A stretch of 64,000 nucleotides of DNA. It comes from Strigamia acuminata (taxonomy: Eukaryota; Arthropoda; Chilopoda; Geophilomorpha; Linotaeniidae). A program made the position numbers and the translations under genes. The notes beneath the pieces were generated by a model that worked only from the letters and a program-made list of their open reading frames with translations, did not search any database and was not told where the DNA came from. Numbering within the stretch: the stretch's first letter is position 1; each line of letters opens with the position of its first letter. The stretch is from positions 25,260,427-25,324,426 of the forward strand of contig OX442315.1 in assembly GCA_949358305.1 (NCBI GenBank), given 5' to 3'. Positions 34,641-48,606 of the stretch are shown here, piece by piece.

Positions 34641-35304
34641 TAAATATAAAACAACTATCCCGTTTATACACTGTATATTCACTATTGTGCTGTTTGCGTG
34701 GAAACACAAATTCTTCGCTGTAACATGTACCGAATGTTTAAACTTAAATTGATTCCAAAGATTAATAAAATAAAAAAAAACTCGAAAGAAAATGAAGTCT
34801 TCGTTTTATTACTCAGTGGTCAGCGCTTCAGCAGCAGCACAAATCAACTGACCACTTCACTGCACCATCACGAAATCTCAGAGATTGTCTTCAACCGGGC
34901 GGCTAAAAATTTGTTTTTTCCTTAAAGCGATGACTATGCAAAGGAATTAGCTGGAATATATTTTTTTAAAAGAATCAAATTTATTGTTAAAAGTTTAAAC
35001 AATCCCCACGATTTGGCTGAAAGTCAAATTTATCATGGCCACCGCTTGAAATTAGTAATATGGATTTAACAACTCGGCTTTCTGTATAAATCGGTCGTGT
35101 TTCGATAACTCATGGCGTAGAAGTTACAAACTTAATACACTCAACCATTTAAAGCCTCAAAATTTCCAAGATACCGCCGTTTTAACAGTATTTTTGAACC
35201 ATGTGAAATTGGAAAAGATATTATTTAACAAAAACATACTTTGAAATTAATCGAAATCTCGTAACTTTTTGAAAGAAAAGTTGCTATTAGCTGCTAGTAG
35301 AAAA
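34641..35304. other. Diverged seventh copy of the unit flank before locus 22
   Basis: Alignable by eye with the flank of loci 16-21 (acaactatcccgtttata at 34651, promoter-like block at 34815-34915, leader to 35304) but clearly more diverged, so the duplication separating locus 22 is older. Confidence 0.75.
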
Positions 35305-35949
35305 ATGGCAGCTGTGATCACTGAGTTATTGAAAGGATTAATGTTAGGAGTAGGATTAACATGTAAGAATTTCATATCAATGTTTTAAAATATTACGGTT
35401 ATTTAAACTTTTTTTCCTTTTTTTAAGTGACAATTGTAATTTTGTTCATGTTGATATTCGGATTCTATATGTTGATGTTGTACATGGGTAAGTAATATAC
35501 CAAACAAAAAGTTCTAATGAAATTGTCTTTATCAACGTGATTTTAGGGATTACATACGTGGATGAATGTCCTGCACAGCCACAAATTCCTGTGTTTTTTG
35601 TCGTTTGGGGAATTCTAGGAATGGTTCGAAATATTTTACTGTACGGCGTGAAACAAGAAAATGAAAATCTCATTGCTTTCACGAAATTGATAAAATTTGT
35701 TTTGCGTATGTGGATTTTGTTAGGTAATTATATGCTTATTAGAAAGTGAAATTTTAAACTATATACTAATTTTTGTTAACTTTAATTTCTTCAGGTATTG
35801 CCTTGGTGGTTCAAATTTATCCTCCAGAATATAAGAATCGTAAGTCGCCGTACTACTGCGATGAGTTTATCTATTTTATGAGTTCACTTTTGTTTATATT
35901 TCCAATATTGACGAATTATCTGCAAAATAAATTATTTTCCATTTATTAA
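35305..35949 (+). CDS. TMEM272-like membrane protein, locus 22
   Basis: Exons 35305-35362, 35428-35487, 35547-35723 and 35795-35949 give 149 residues. Exon 1 (MAAVITELLKGLMLGVGLT) and intron 1 match loci 16-21. The 60-base exon 2 (TIVIFVMLIFGFYMLMLYMG) is a complete helix 1, of which the 33-base exon 2 of loci 17-21 appears to be a shortened relative. Loop 1 is TYVDECPAQPQIPVFFVVWG; loop 2 is ALVVQIYPPEYKNRKSP then YYCDEFIYF. It looks like a relative of the 5' parent of the fusion that made loci 16-21. Confidence 0.87.
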
Positions 35950-36638
35950 CAAGAAAATAAAATATGTTTTTCGTTACCACGCATTATTAATATTTGTTTA
36001 TTTTATACACAAACACATTAAAAATATAAAATCATATTTTGAAAAATTACAGAATTTTAAATGAAAACATTAAATATCGGAACTATAATCGAACAAATTT
36101 AATGGCGATTTTCGAACTAGAAAACCATTCGATTTAAAGAAATAAAGAATTGAATTGTTAGAAGTGTTTTTCTATTAGGTTATGGGGGAAAGCCGAAGGT
36201 TAGCTAAATTTTTATTTATTAATTTTATTGTTTTTCCGTAATTTTTTTTTTTAAAAGAATTTTTAGGGGTCAATTTTTATTCAGGGACCAATATATTCCG
36301 TCCAAAATTTCCCGTTGTTGAATCCAAACAATACATCCAAAAGGCGTATTCATGTTGGAAAACTTAGATCGCAATAATATTAAAAATACTGAGCTTAAAT
36401 CATTGTTTTAAAGGTTATCACTACCACCAGTTTAAGACTAAAATCTAAATTTGCCATGATAATTAGGAACATTTAAATTTCCTCACAAAATCTTCACCAA
36501 TGGATTTAAACATTTTTTCCGGTCGCAACACATTAACAGCATGTTATAAATTTGGATAACTATTCATATTGTCAAAATTTGCAAGTATTAGTTGCAGTAA
36601 GATTTCAACATAAAAAATAATACATTTTGGTCGATGAA
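35950..36638. other. Intergenic between loci 22 and 23
   Basis: AT-rich; locus 22 3' end with AATAAAATATG near 35955. The leader of locus 23 shares words with the unit leaders (for example tttaaaggttatcactaccacc near 36408). No coding exon seen. Confidence 0.45.
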
Positions 36639-37281
36639 ATGGAGACCCCAATGCTGCAATCATACGCACATTGTGCTAATTTAGGAGCAGTTGTAACCGC
36701 CGTAGGATTATCTGGTAATGTTACACGATGTTACAATGCCGAGAAAGACATTTTTGCTGTTATTTACAACATTTCTTTCAGCATTGGGATTTGTTTTAAT
36801 TTCCCTGGTAATTGGATTTGATGTGTATTTACTTAGCACGGGTAGGACTAAAATTATGAATTGCATTTTAAATATTCGTAAATTGCATTAATTGAAACAG
36901 GTATAATGTATCAAGACGAATGCCCAGTACAACCGTTACTTCCTATCTTTCTCATTGGACTCGGTATCTGTAGATTCATCCGAGTTGGCTGTGCTTTTCT
37001 ATTAGAAGAACGAAACGTTTATCTTAAAGCAATTAATACATTCATTCACATATGGTTCTCATTAGGCAAGTCGGTGATCAAAGTGTTAGGGGAATTTAAT
37101 TTTCATTTTTAACTTTTTAGGCGTTGGCTTAGTGGTCCAAATATATCCTCCAAATTACGACGAAAATGATTCAGCTTATTATTGTAATAAAAAGTTGTAT
37201 CACGTAAGTGCATTTTATATATCAGCTATACTTTGTCTGGCTTTTATGGAAAGGATGTATCGTGTTGTATTTTATACATGA
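36639..37281 (+). CDS. TMEM272-like membrane protein, locus 23 (GC-AG intron)
   Basis: Exons 36639-36714, 36782-36841, 36901-37065 and 37121-37281 give 153 residues. The third intron starts with GC (GCAAGT at 37066); this is the only choice that keeps phase 1 and frame. Start: ATG at 36639 (METPMLQSYAHCANLG); the ATG five bases earlier is out of frame. The 60-base exon 2 holds helix 1 (LGFVLISLVIGFDVYLL). Loop 1 is MYQDECPVQPLLPIFLIG; loop 2 is GLVVQIYPPNYDENDS then YYCNKKLY. Last member before the polyubiquitin gene. Confidence 0.86.
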
Positions 37282-38173
37282 CACATAAAAAATTGTATAT
37301 ATTAGTGGTTAGTGATGAATAAATTTATTGTACGTGTCCAGACAATCTTTTTATACGTTTAAATTCTGTTTAAAGATATTTAAATTACCTAAAGGTGGAA
37401 ATAAAGATTACTATTTTGAATTTGATGTATAACGAGTCGACAACTAATAAATGTATACATCAAAATTTTATTTCATTTTCTCACGTTTTTCTTCGGGTTT
37501 ATTTCAATTTTTTTTTTCTTTTTTCAAATAAAAAATTAAACTTTTAATGAAAATCAATGTACAACGTAAATTTAAATAAAAGATTGACTCATTCGCACGA
37601 GTGCACTTTGTTTTGTTCAGTAAAAGTAAAAGTTGGCAGCTGTAACAGCTGAAAGCATTCAACCTTTTATTTTGAAATCAGTTTGTGTAAGACTTGGAAA
37701 TAAAATTTAAAAATCCATACATTTTCTGGACGAAAGTTTATTCAAATATAATTCTACTCAAAAATGCAAAATACACTTCCACACACTTTTTCTCATAGCA
37801 TCCAACAAAACCAAAAATTTTTATAAAAAATCCAAAGACTCATTAGAAATTTGTAATTACAAACTTACTACTGCAAGTAGTAAATACAGAAAAAAAGATT
37901 TAAATTCTACAAAAAAAAGATTTAAATTCTACAAAACGTTTGCAGGTTCTCTTCATCTCATAAATTTCGTGGCATCACACAGTCAAGTTTTTACAGCCTG
38001 GGCAAGAAATCCAAAATTCCTCCGTTCTTCGGAATCACAATGCCGTAAAAACTCAATTTCATTGTATTTTGCCTAAAAATGCACATCCGGCTAAATTATT
38101 AAACGAACTAATATTTTAATTAAGGCAACCTGCTCACTGTGTTTTGTACAAATATGCCTTTCGTCGTAACTTT
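37282..38173. other. Intergenic; possible 3' UTR of the minus-strand micropeptide
   Basis: AT-rich. A 24-base tandem pair (aagatttaaattctacaaa) at about 37894-37939. On the minus strand an AATAAAC signal at about 37737-37742 could end a transcript carrying the micropeptide at 38174-38284. No larger coding region on either strand. Confidence 0.4.
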
Positions 38174-38284
38174 TTAACAAAAACATTCGGCGCCAGCGAA
38201 CCCCTCCAAAACGACAGTAAAGACGGTAAACGCCAGCCAAGTCAGTGCAGGAACAAATATACATATCGTTGCAATTCGCCACAT
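38174..38284 (-). CDS. Possible 36-residue single-helix micropeptide
   Basis: A minus-strand ATG at 38284 with a purine at -3 opens 36 codons to a TAA at 38174. The peptide has a short polar start (MWRIATIC), one hydrophobic helix (FVPALTWLAFTVFTVVLEG) and a cysteine-ending tail (AECFC). The coding stretch is about 50 percent GC in DNA that is otherwise near 33 percent, consistent with coding. It stands head to head with the polyubiquitin promoter about 230 bases away. I do not recognise the family and cannot exclude chance; conservation in related species would decide. Confidence 0.35.
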   Translation of the reverse strand: MWRIATICIFVPALTWLAFTVFTVVLEGFAGAECFC

Positions 38285-38510
38285 TTCAAATATTTGGAGA
38301 AATTTTTTTTGTTTGTTTTTGTATAGTCCCGACTTATGTGTGAATCGAGATTACCACTTTTGAGTTACATTTATAGTTCTACAAATTTTATCGCCATTTG
38401 TAAATTGCAATAATAACGTATGACGTCTGTTGCAAAATAAAAGCACGTGAACATTGACTCCAACGTGACTAATCAGAATGAGCAAATAACGCATGCGCAG
38501 TTTGAACTAT

Positions 38511-38530
38511 GGAATGTTCTGGGACGTTCG
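38511..38530 (+). promoter_or_regulatory. Heat shock element upstream of polyubiquitin
   Basis: Four contiguous alternating pentamers, nGAAn nTTCn nGAAn nTTCn, with one mismatch in the third (GGA). About 110 bases before the inferred start site. Heat-shock control of polyubiquitin genes is well known. Confidence 0.7.
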
Positions 38531-38592
38531 TTCTTTTTTTAGACGATGTGGACCAATCAGAAAATAGTTCGATGATGTCATTGTAAACCGCC

Positions 38593-38627
38593 TATAAAAC
38601 CGCTGGCTCGCAACCATCGCTTCAGTT
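38593..38627 (+). promoter_or_regulatory. TATA box and initiator of polyubiquitin
   Basis: TATAAAA at 38593-38599 and the initiator TCAGTT at 38622-38627, placing the start A at 38624, 31 bases from the TATA box, the expected spacing. Confidence 0.75.
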
Positions 38628-38717
38628 CCTCGAGTTTCACACGACTGTGCGTTTTCAAGAGGCATTTCTTTTCTACAGTTTTCAACGTTTAAAATCTTCT
38701 GCTAAATCGCTGCTATC

Positions 38718-40978
<2,261 letters not shown>

Positions 40979-41234
40979 GACTTGAAATTCCAGTTAGCGA
41001 GCTACTAGTTTATTTGGCTAGAAATTCTTCTTAAATGCAATTTAATAAACGGTTTCTTTTAGTTTTCATTTGTTTACTTTTTGATTAAAATTTTAAGCTT
41101 GTATTTCTCATTTGAAGAATAAATGTTCACTGCATTAAATTTTTATCTACTTATTGATAACATTTTTCGTTGATAAGACATGGGTGGGTGGTGGCAAACC
41201 ATTTATCATTGACTTCAGTTCTCTGCATACTGAA

Positions 41235-41908
41235 ATGATGTCGGTAAGTTTCATGTAGTTTTGCTGTCGCTGAAGGTAATTTTCGTTTTTAGAGTGAGCG
41301 GTCATCAAATCCTTCTACTAGACTTCTCAATACAGAAAATACTGCGCCAACAACATGCAGCGTTCCGGGGCGATTGGTATCACCTTGTATTATGCTGCTA
41401 ATGGGTGATAATATGGCGATATTTTTTTATTTGATGATTATAAAGCGAACATTGAATTTCTGGTTCGGCAGGTTTGATGTATATGGATAGGTGTCCGGCA
41501 GAAAAAGGCATTCCAGTTTATTTTATTGTGGGAGGATTACTGTCTATAGTTAGTGTTGCCATGGCAACTGTTTCGAGTTGTGTTTACGTTGGGGAAGATG
41601 TACCAACGGTGCTGAAATTTATGACACATACTATTTATGCATTTAACACAATTTGGTTTGTCGTAGGTATGCAAATACATGAGCTATATTGAGGTTATCG
41701 AATTAAATTGTTACAAACTATTTTTGTAGGTAGTGTTTGGACGTATACAGCGTTTAAACCAGAATACTTTAATGAAAAGGCTGACAAATACTGCAGCATT
41801 TACCTTTACATTTTCAGCTTCACTTTCTTCACAGTTACTTACGTGTTTACGGGACTTGTTATTTTAGCAATAATTTACAAGATGATATTTCCCGGTAACT
41901 TAACTTAA
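41235..41908 (+). CDS. TMEM272-like membrane protein, locus 24
   Basis: Exons 41235-41243, 41293-41404, 41472-41666 and 41730-41908 give 164 residues. Exon 1 codes Met-Met-Ser. Exon 2 gives a Ser/Thr/Asn-rich N-terminus then a short hydrophobic run (SPCIMLLMG), so helix 1 is unusually short. Loop 1 is MYMDRCPAEKGIPVYFIVGG; helix 3 is FNTIWFVVG; loop 2 is SVWTYTAFKPEYFNE then DKYCSIYLY; helix 4 is FFTVTYVFTGLVILAII. Nearest in style to loci 1, 2 and 10, although it lies 23 kb from locus 10 and past the ubiquitin gene. Confidence 0.83.
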
Positions 41909-42562
41909 AAACAAACGTGGAAGAAATGTATTAGATTGACTAGTACTAAACTATAAACAGCATTTATGTAGAAAAACTGCAAATTAAATGTATTTAAAAA
42001 CATTGCTTTTCATTGTTTTTCACGGATGCGATTTGGTAATTGCATACATGTAGGTGCGCTGCGCTGTCATTTTATCTTTAATTATAACGGTGATTCCAAA
42101 TCACGAGGAAACATGTTCTGATAAGAGAAATGAAGATGACTAATAATTAAAAAAAAGATTTTCTAAAGATAAAAAAAAAAAATCGGATAATTTGTGGTAG
42201 ACTGACGGTTTTATCTTTGTCAACTAATAATGATGATTTTACAATTTTTATTTTAGCCATCACGCAATTCGGCAGTTTTGCAACCATCACCACCAGATGG
42301 TGATTTGAGGCCTCACGCAACGTAGGATAAGCCGTCACTACCTGGAGTGTTTACCTGGATAACCGATTTTCGAGGTATGTAACATTACTTGTAACTGTCA
42401 ATTTATATATTGTAATCGTCCTAATGTTGAAATCCGATCAACCACCCCTTAATCATCACCCCTTCTATTCTCGATACAATTTACGCCGATGAAATCACAT
42501 CAATTTGTGCGTGGAATCAGAAAACAACAACTCCACCCTGCCAGCCAGGAGGTCATTGCAAA
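41909..42562. other. Intergenic between loci 24 and 25
   Basis: Contains an exon-like stretch at about 42257-42330 (acceptor ttattttag, then an open frame reading SRNSAVLQPSPPDGDLRP) that resembles the polar N-terminal exons of the family. It may be a 5' exon of locus 25 or a remnant. Not assignable. Confidence 0.35.
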
Positions 42563-44213
42563 ATGCAATATTCAGCCGTCCAGGTAAAAAAGCGTGATAT
42601 GTCTTCGATTAATTTATTTAATATTTATGTGAAGCCCTATTGGGGTTGCGGTAATATTGAAATCGCGCGATAATATTCGACCAGTGGCATCTTGAGCCAA
42701 AGTAAAATAAAAACAAAGTTTTGCACATGCGCATTAGCAACACGCGGTAGGGCGGAGCTTCTTTAGTATTGTCCAGCCCAGACACCTCTGGCATAAGAAT
42801 GTAGATACTGTATACACACGATCCATCCTTGACCATTTCCTTTGCATTGAAAACTGATTCCTCACTGCAGCAGGATATTGGCTGTTATAATGGAAGTTAG
42901 TTGTGCTATTTTTAAAATTTATTTTAATTTTAACCATAATAATTGCAACATATAGCGATATAATCGCATCTGGCAATTCGGGCGTGTCGGTGGTCGAAGT
43001 CGAGCAACTGTTTCTTATTTTTTATTGGGGGAGCATGAGTGGAATAATAATTTGTTGTAATGTTGTTATTCAGTTTTCTGGACATGTTTATACTTTTGAG
43101 TACCGTATTCATTTCCAAAATTAAATTGATAATTTATTTGTTTGTGAACATAAATTTTATATTGATTTTTTTTTTTTAATTCTAGACTGATAACAATGTT
43201 GATACTGCAGAAATTGGGGAAACGTCAACTGCAGTAGAAACTATTGGTACGTCGTTGGTATATGAATGAATTTCACAAATAAATTTGTTTTTCATTATTA
43301 GCAGTAAAAAGCAATCCAAATAAACTCTCAGAAGCAAAGAAAAGTTCTTCAGGATGCATCGATTTCTTTTTCGTCTTGTCGCTTCTTACAGTTGGTACAG
43401 GTAAATACGTATAAGGAATTTTTCAAGACTGGATGTAGAAAGAGCGAGATGGGACTGTTTTAAGCAAGTCATATCTGAGATTTGTCGGTGACAGCCAATC
43501 AGAGTCGCAATACAACTTTTAATGTGTTCTTAATGAGAGTTGCGGGTCATTTGGATGTTGAATTCCATGTATATTTGTAATAATTATTTTATTATTTTAG
43601 TTGGATGTACGGTTTTAACAGCATTGGTCATCGGTTTACCGATTGCGATGATTGCCATAGGTTTGTGCTTTATTTTTTAATGGAGTTTCCAAATTCTAAT
43701 TGTTTTTTAATTTATTTTTAAGGTGCCGTGCATAGAAATCATTGCACTGCCAGCCCTCACATTGCCATTTGGTTGATAGAATGGGGCACGTTGACTCTGG
43801 CACGAAAATGTGCATTTTTGCTCACCATTGATAAAACTGACAAAGAGAAAGAGCAAGCTACGAGAGGTCTTTACAGTACTCTGGATTTGTTGATAGGATG
43901 GTGGCCTCTGATAGGTATGACTGTTATCTGCAATAGCAACGAGTAATGATTTGATTTTTTAGGAGGTATCTTGGTGTTTGAAATCTACCAACCGGACTAC
44001 GAGAACAAATATTCCGATAATTATTGCCATCGCACTTTATATTACTTTTCTCTTGTTCTTGTGATAATGGCAATCGTTAGTTTAATTATTACTGCCATTA
44101 TAAAAATATACAAATTTGTCAAGATGTGCATAGCACAAAAGAAAAATGAAGAGAAAAAGGAGTCGATGCCCGCAGATGCCGAAGCAGGCGAAGTTGAATT
44201 AAATGAATCCTAA
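42563..44213 (+). CDS. TMEM272-like membrane protein, locus 25 (5' exon uncertain)
   Basis: Firm exons 43186-43246, 43302-43400, 43601-43660, 43723-43914 and 43963-44213. The first exon is a guess: 42563-42583 (MQYSAVQ) fits the phase and would give 227 residues. Before the 60-base helix-1 exon lies a 99-base exon with an extra hydrophobic segment (CIDFFFVLSLLTVGT). Loop 1 is HRNHCTASPHIAIWLIEWG; helix 3 contains LLIGWWPLIG; loop 2 is ILVFEIYQPDYENK then NYCHRTLY. The tail is long and charged (KKNEEKKESMPADAEAGE). The acceptor of exon 43302 is a TAGCAG tandem that could add or drop one residue. Confidence 0.8.
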
Positions 44214-44960
44214 TTTGCCTTCTTGATGCTTTAAATCGGACTATTTATACCGGAGTTTTTACTAGAACGTCTACAGTAATCAATCTTTAAATGATCTTAT
44301 TATTCTATAATATTTAGAAATGCCAAAGCGGACAGAAATTTGTTTGTTTGCTTGCCAGAAAAGCAATCATTAGCAGGCAGGTATTTTATAACGAAAGCCA
44401 TTCCCTTTTTATTTCACTGGGGTTAAAACTTAAGTACGTATGTATTTTATATTTTTTGTTTTTTTAACGCACAATTGAAAGTGTTGCAAAACGAATTAAA
44501 TGTGTTAAAAGCAGCAAGAAATGTTGGTCTCCTTATGATAATTTTTTTTTCTTTTTGCATAAACATGTTTAACTGCAGAAGAAGCGAAGTAGAAAATGTT
44601 ACCTTACCGTGTTGTCATGTTTGTCAATTTTTTGTCATAATAAGTGTGTTCAGAGTTCAGTATACCATCAGTATTATTTGACTTTACTATTGGAAGTTGC
44701 TGTTTTTGTCTGTGCTTATCTCGTTAATCACTTAACATTAACTTCAGCTATAATAGTGCTGTTAAATCTGTTTAATAAACCGTTTCGTAAATGCAATACA
44801 TTTTCTTCATTTCTTCTCTAGCAAAGATCTCGATTTCTTTAAAAGTTGAAGTAATTCTATTACTTTAAGTTTCCATACTCGTCGTCAAGTTTTTCTTTGC
44901 TAGGTGTATTTTTTTTTTAAATGGGGAATTATTGTACAAAAAAAATTTAAATTAAGCGAA
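44214..44960. other. Intergenic downstream of locus 25
   Basis: AT-rich with no recognised exon. The open frame at 44475-44681 has no family features. Ends at a hairpin element. Confidence 0.45.
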
Positions 44961-45610
44961 TACGGCTAATCAACGCCAAGCGCCCAATATTCGACATGTC
45001 GAACATTATAAAATCAATTTTTGGGCTATAAACCTCGATTCCGGGGTTTTAATATTTTAATAAAATTTGGTTTTTTCTTCAGTAATCAAAACTCATAGGG
45101 GCACCTAGATAAATAAGAAGACACTGATTCATCATTATATTGTAGTAGTAATTCGAAATAATATTGATATGAAATGAAAGAGCCAGCAAACAAACACGGT
45201 CTTTATCTTTTGAAATGCGCTGCTTATCAATATCCAATTCATTGCATTGCAATTAAAGCATGCTTATTTCGGTGAAAATAAACTTTATTTTATCAATTTA
45301 ATTTTAAAAATTACAAAAAAATAATAAAAATCATTAACATTAACAACTTTATGCTTACATATTATTTCGAATTACTACTATTACAGGCCATCTATAAATT
45401 ACGTAACGCAAAATTACGTAACGCAAAATATTAATATCCCGAAATCGACGTTTACAGCCCGAAAATTGATTTTATAATGTTCGACGTGTTCGACATGTCG
45501 AATATTGGGCGCTAGGCGTTGCATAGCCAAAACGAACAACGCCCAACGCCTCACGCTAAATATTAGGCGGTAGGCGTTGCATAGCCCCAAAACGACCAAC
45601 GCCTAATGAC
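44961..45610. mobile_element. Foldback (MITE-like) element with nested inverted repeats
   Basis: Outer arms at 44971-45044 and 45438-45521 are inverted complements (share gttcgacatgtcgaatattg, gggcg and ggcgttg words), with a 9-base duplication in the right arm. Inner arms at 45141-45164 and 45359-45385 are also inverted complements (attcgaaataatat). A direct repeat of the end motif (ggcgttgcatagcc) recurs at 45515 and 45573. No transposase is encoded, so it is non-autonomous if mobile. Exact ends and target duplication not determined. Confidence 0.75.
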
Positions 45611-46043
45611 GCCTGACATTTAGCCGCATTTAGCCCATCCACAACTGGGGGAGATTAAAAAGATTTCGCTTCCTGAAAAATCAATTGGGTTGTCATCCGA
45701 TGAAATTTTGCCCTGCCCATGATAAGTGTATATTTCTACTCTATTTTTAGAATCCGTTTCCTCTCGCCAACTAGGTAATTAAAGCATTAAAGCACATGTA
45801 AGCTTTCGTACCGTTTTCATGGGCGTCCAGTTGCATTATCCACGTTCAATCGTAAGGGAATATTTTATCTGATTGTGTAACTGAATAACCAGCTGAACCT
45901 GTTGTATGTTTTAGCTACTTGGACGCTTCAAAAATAGAATACCGTATTCCTGTTTGTCTTTTCTCTATTTTTAACCGTTGCCTCGCATTCGGTACATGTG
46001 ATAAGAATTTGGGCGTTACTGCAGGAAGTATTAAGTGTTAAAA
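45611..46043. other. Intergenic upstream of locus 26
   Basis: Leader-like DNA without a recognised exon up to the ATG of locus 26. Confidence 0.4.
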
Positions 46044-47333
46044 ATGACGGTAATAAGTTACTGCATTGGAAACTTAAATGATTCATCGTTATTATGCAAT
46101 TTAATTTTCCAGACTCTTGGCAGTGCTGCAGTTACTGATGAACCACAACCTGGTATGACACTAATTAAATTTTATTAGTTTTTTTTTTAAACAATTTTTT
46201 TTTACTTATTCAGAGACCACAACAGCTAAGGTGAAGGAAGTTCAGAAGACCTCGGTAGGATGCATCGATTTTTGTTTTGGATTTTCTGTGCTTATGCTTG
46301 GAACAGGTTTACACGAAATTTTCGTTATTTAAATTCCTACATCTTCTAATAACAAATATTTTCAGTTTGTTCTACCATTTTAATTGCTATGCTGATTGCT
46401 ATACCCATTGCAATGATTGTCATAGGTAGTGTATTATTTGCACATTTGAAAGTAAGACTTGTGTATCAGATACACAATCCTGGGAAATTAATATAAAAGT
46501 TTTTTTTATGTATCTGATGGCACAATTCAATTATTAGTGTCCGTGATTTTAATCTTGATTTTAACAAATATAATATTTTTAGGGGCCGTACATAGGAAAA
46601 ATTGTCCAGCCAGTCCTCATATTCCTATATGGTTAATCCAGTTGGGTGTGATGATTCTAGCACGAAAATGTGCTTTTATTCTATCGCAACAAAAGTCTGC
46701 TGAAGACCAAAATGACAAAGACCAAAATGCCAAAGACCAAAATGCCAAAGACCAAACTATTAGTAATAGTGGGGCTTACAGCACACTTGATTTGTTGATT
46801 GGATGGTGGCCTTTGATAGGTATGGTTCATATGATCACATTGCAATAGTGCGTTGTTTGTACATGTTGGAAATGTCAAGAGCATGTATGATGTTTACTTT
46901 AAATCAGAGATGTCCAACTTAATGCTGAATCCGACCCCTGTCTCTGTAGAATTTGGTCAGCCCTGCAGTAAATCATACGAATGTTGACAATTTCTTTCAT
47001 ACAAACTGATAAAATATTTGTGGTGGAATAATTTTTTGCGCACATGCATACATTGCTCATAATTATTTGATTGTATCAGGGGCTATTCTCGTGTTCGAGA
47101 TCGACCCACCAGAATACGATAACAGACTGGCTGAAAACTACTGCCATTACACGTTGTATAAGTTTTCACTGTTTTTTGTCTGTTTTACCATTGCTACTTT
47201 AATTTTGGCTGCCCTTGGCAAACTGTGGAAATATTTCAACTCCTGTGTGGGTAAGATAAAAAGAGAAAGAAAAAAAAAACTGGAAGGTAAAACCGCTGAT
47301 GTAGAAGCCAGCGAACAAGAAGCGATGACCTAA
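46044..47333 (+). CDS. TMEM272-like membrane protein, locus 26
   Basis: Exons 46044-46049, 46113-46152, 46214-46306, 46366-46425, 46583-46819 and 47080-47333 give 229 residues. Exon 1 is only Met-Thr. Exon 3 holds the extra hydrophobic segment (CIDFCFGFSVLMLGTG) and the 60-base exon 4 holds helix 1. Loop 1 is HRKNCPASPHIPIWLIQLG. The cytosolic linker is expanded by a five-residue repeat (DQNDK, DQNAK, DQNAK, DQT). Helix 3 again has LLIGWWPLIG. Loop 2 is ILVFEIDPPEYDNR then NYCHYTLY. The tail is basic then acidic (KRERKKKLEGK). Sister of locus 25. Confidence 0.88.
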
Positions 47334-48606
47334 TTAAATTGTTCAAAATTGCGTTCAAACACTTGCATGTAGACTTGTGCTCACCGTACTGGTTTAATGT
47401 GTGTATATGTGTATATGTGTATATGCTTGTTGTCGATTTGAATTGACTAAACTGATTAAAAAACAAAAGCAGTGTATTAAGTTCTCTAATAAACTGGTTA
47501 GAAATGAGTAGTGTTTAGTGTTATTTACTTCATCAGCCATCATCAATTTGCCTATGACTTTTAGAAGTAAAAATAAAGCAAAGATGGCCATCTCGTGAAA
47601 AACCGTAAGTCACTTTGGAATTCTGTTTTTGTTTTAAAAAATGGTTCAAACCATGTTATCAGGAGCGGCCGACATCTTCTGTTTGAAGGGGTGGCAATTT
47701 TTTCTCAATACGATCTGAAGTTAGTCATTTATGTATTATGTTTTATTATGAGGTTGTAACTTGTAATTGTGGAAGTCATTGAATCAGCTTATTTGAAATA
47801 ATTGACAAGATAATTGAATCTAACCAAAGTTAATCATCATTTAGTTAGCCACACGCTCCCAAAGTCATTTAGGGAGTTTCTCTGACCATTTTAATTGTTT
47901 CGTTTTTTTCAAATGTTAACATTTTCATGTTTGAAATCTATGGACTTGATGTAGTGTTCACAGTTTGCACAAAAAAATGGCGGTTTAGAGTTGGACAGTC
48001 TTCGCTGTGTTTTAAAAGTGTTTTAAAACGGTGCGACAAGTTTCATTCAAAAAAAGATATTTGAATTGAAAACAACCGAGTATTTCTCATCAGAGCCAAA
48101 GAGTGATTCATTTCTTCATAAAATTTGTTGTTAAAATTGAAACGGTTAACTTAAACTGATGAATCATTTTGATGAGTCGTTCATGTACCCTGCGTGAAAT
48201 CAATTTTTCTTAATAACGGCAATAAAAATGTCATCGTACTTTATTATATTCGTCAACTGTTTATTAATGAATTTATTAATACTATTTAAGTAGAGAAAGA
48301 ACTCTTCCAAAAATGGGTGAGTGGCTTAAAGTTTGTGTATTAAAATTACAAAGGGGGACCATTCTTTAGTAATTAACAGATTAAATGAAAAGAAAATATA
48401 CTTTCATTAAAGAATACCCGGTATGCACACATGATTTCTTAACAGTCAAAAACGATAAAACATAACTTTGGTCTTGCGTACATTGAGGGCGTTGGATGAT
48501 GCGTGAACTGGGCAATTATTTAATTGCATCTTATTAAGATTCAAGTGTGCTTTGACTTGAAAAACTGAGAGCGAATCAAAGACGTGTGACAGCTTTTACA
48601 CCAAAC
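47334..48606. other. Intergenic between loci 26 and 27
   Basis: A TGTATA-type microsatellite at about 47400-47425, otherwise AT-rich unique DNA. I found no family exon or other gene in 1.27 kb. Short open frames here lack support. Confidence 0.45.

Noticed and set aside
36627-36821. Start of locus 23 at a TTG codon
   Set aside because: Eukaryotic start at the in-frame ATG 36639 is preferred; reading also runs through an intron.
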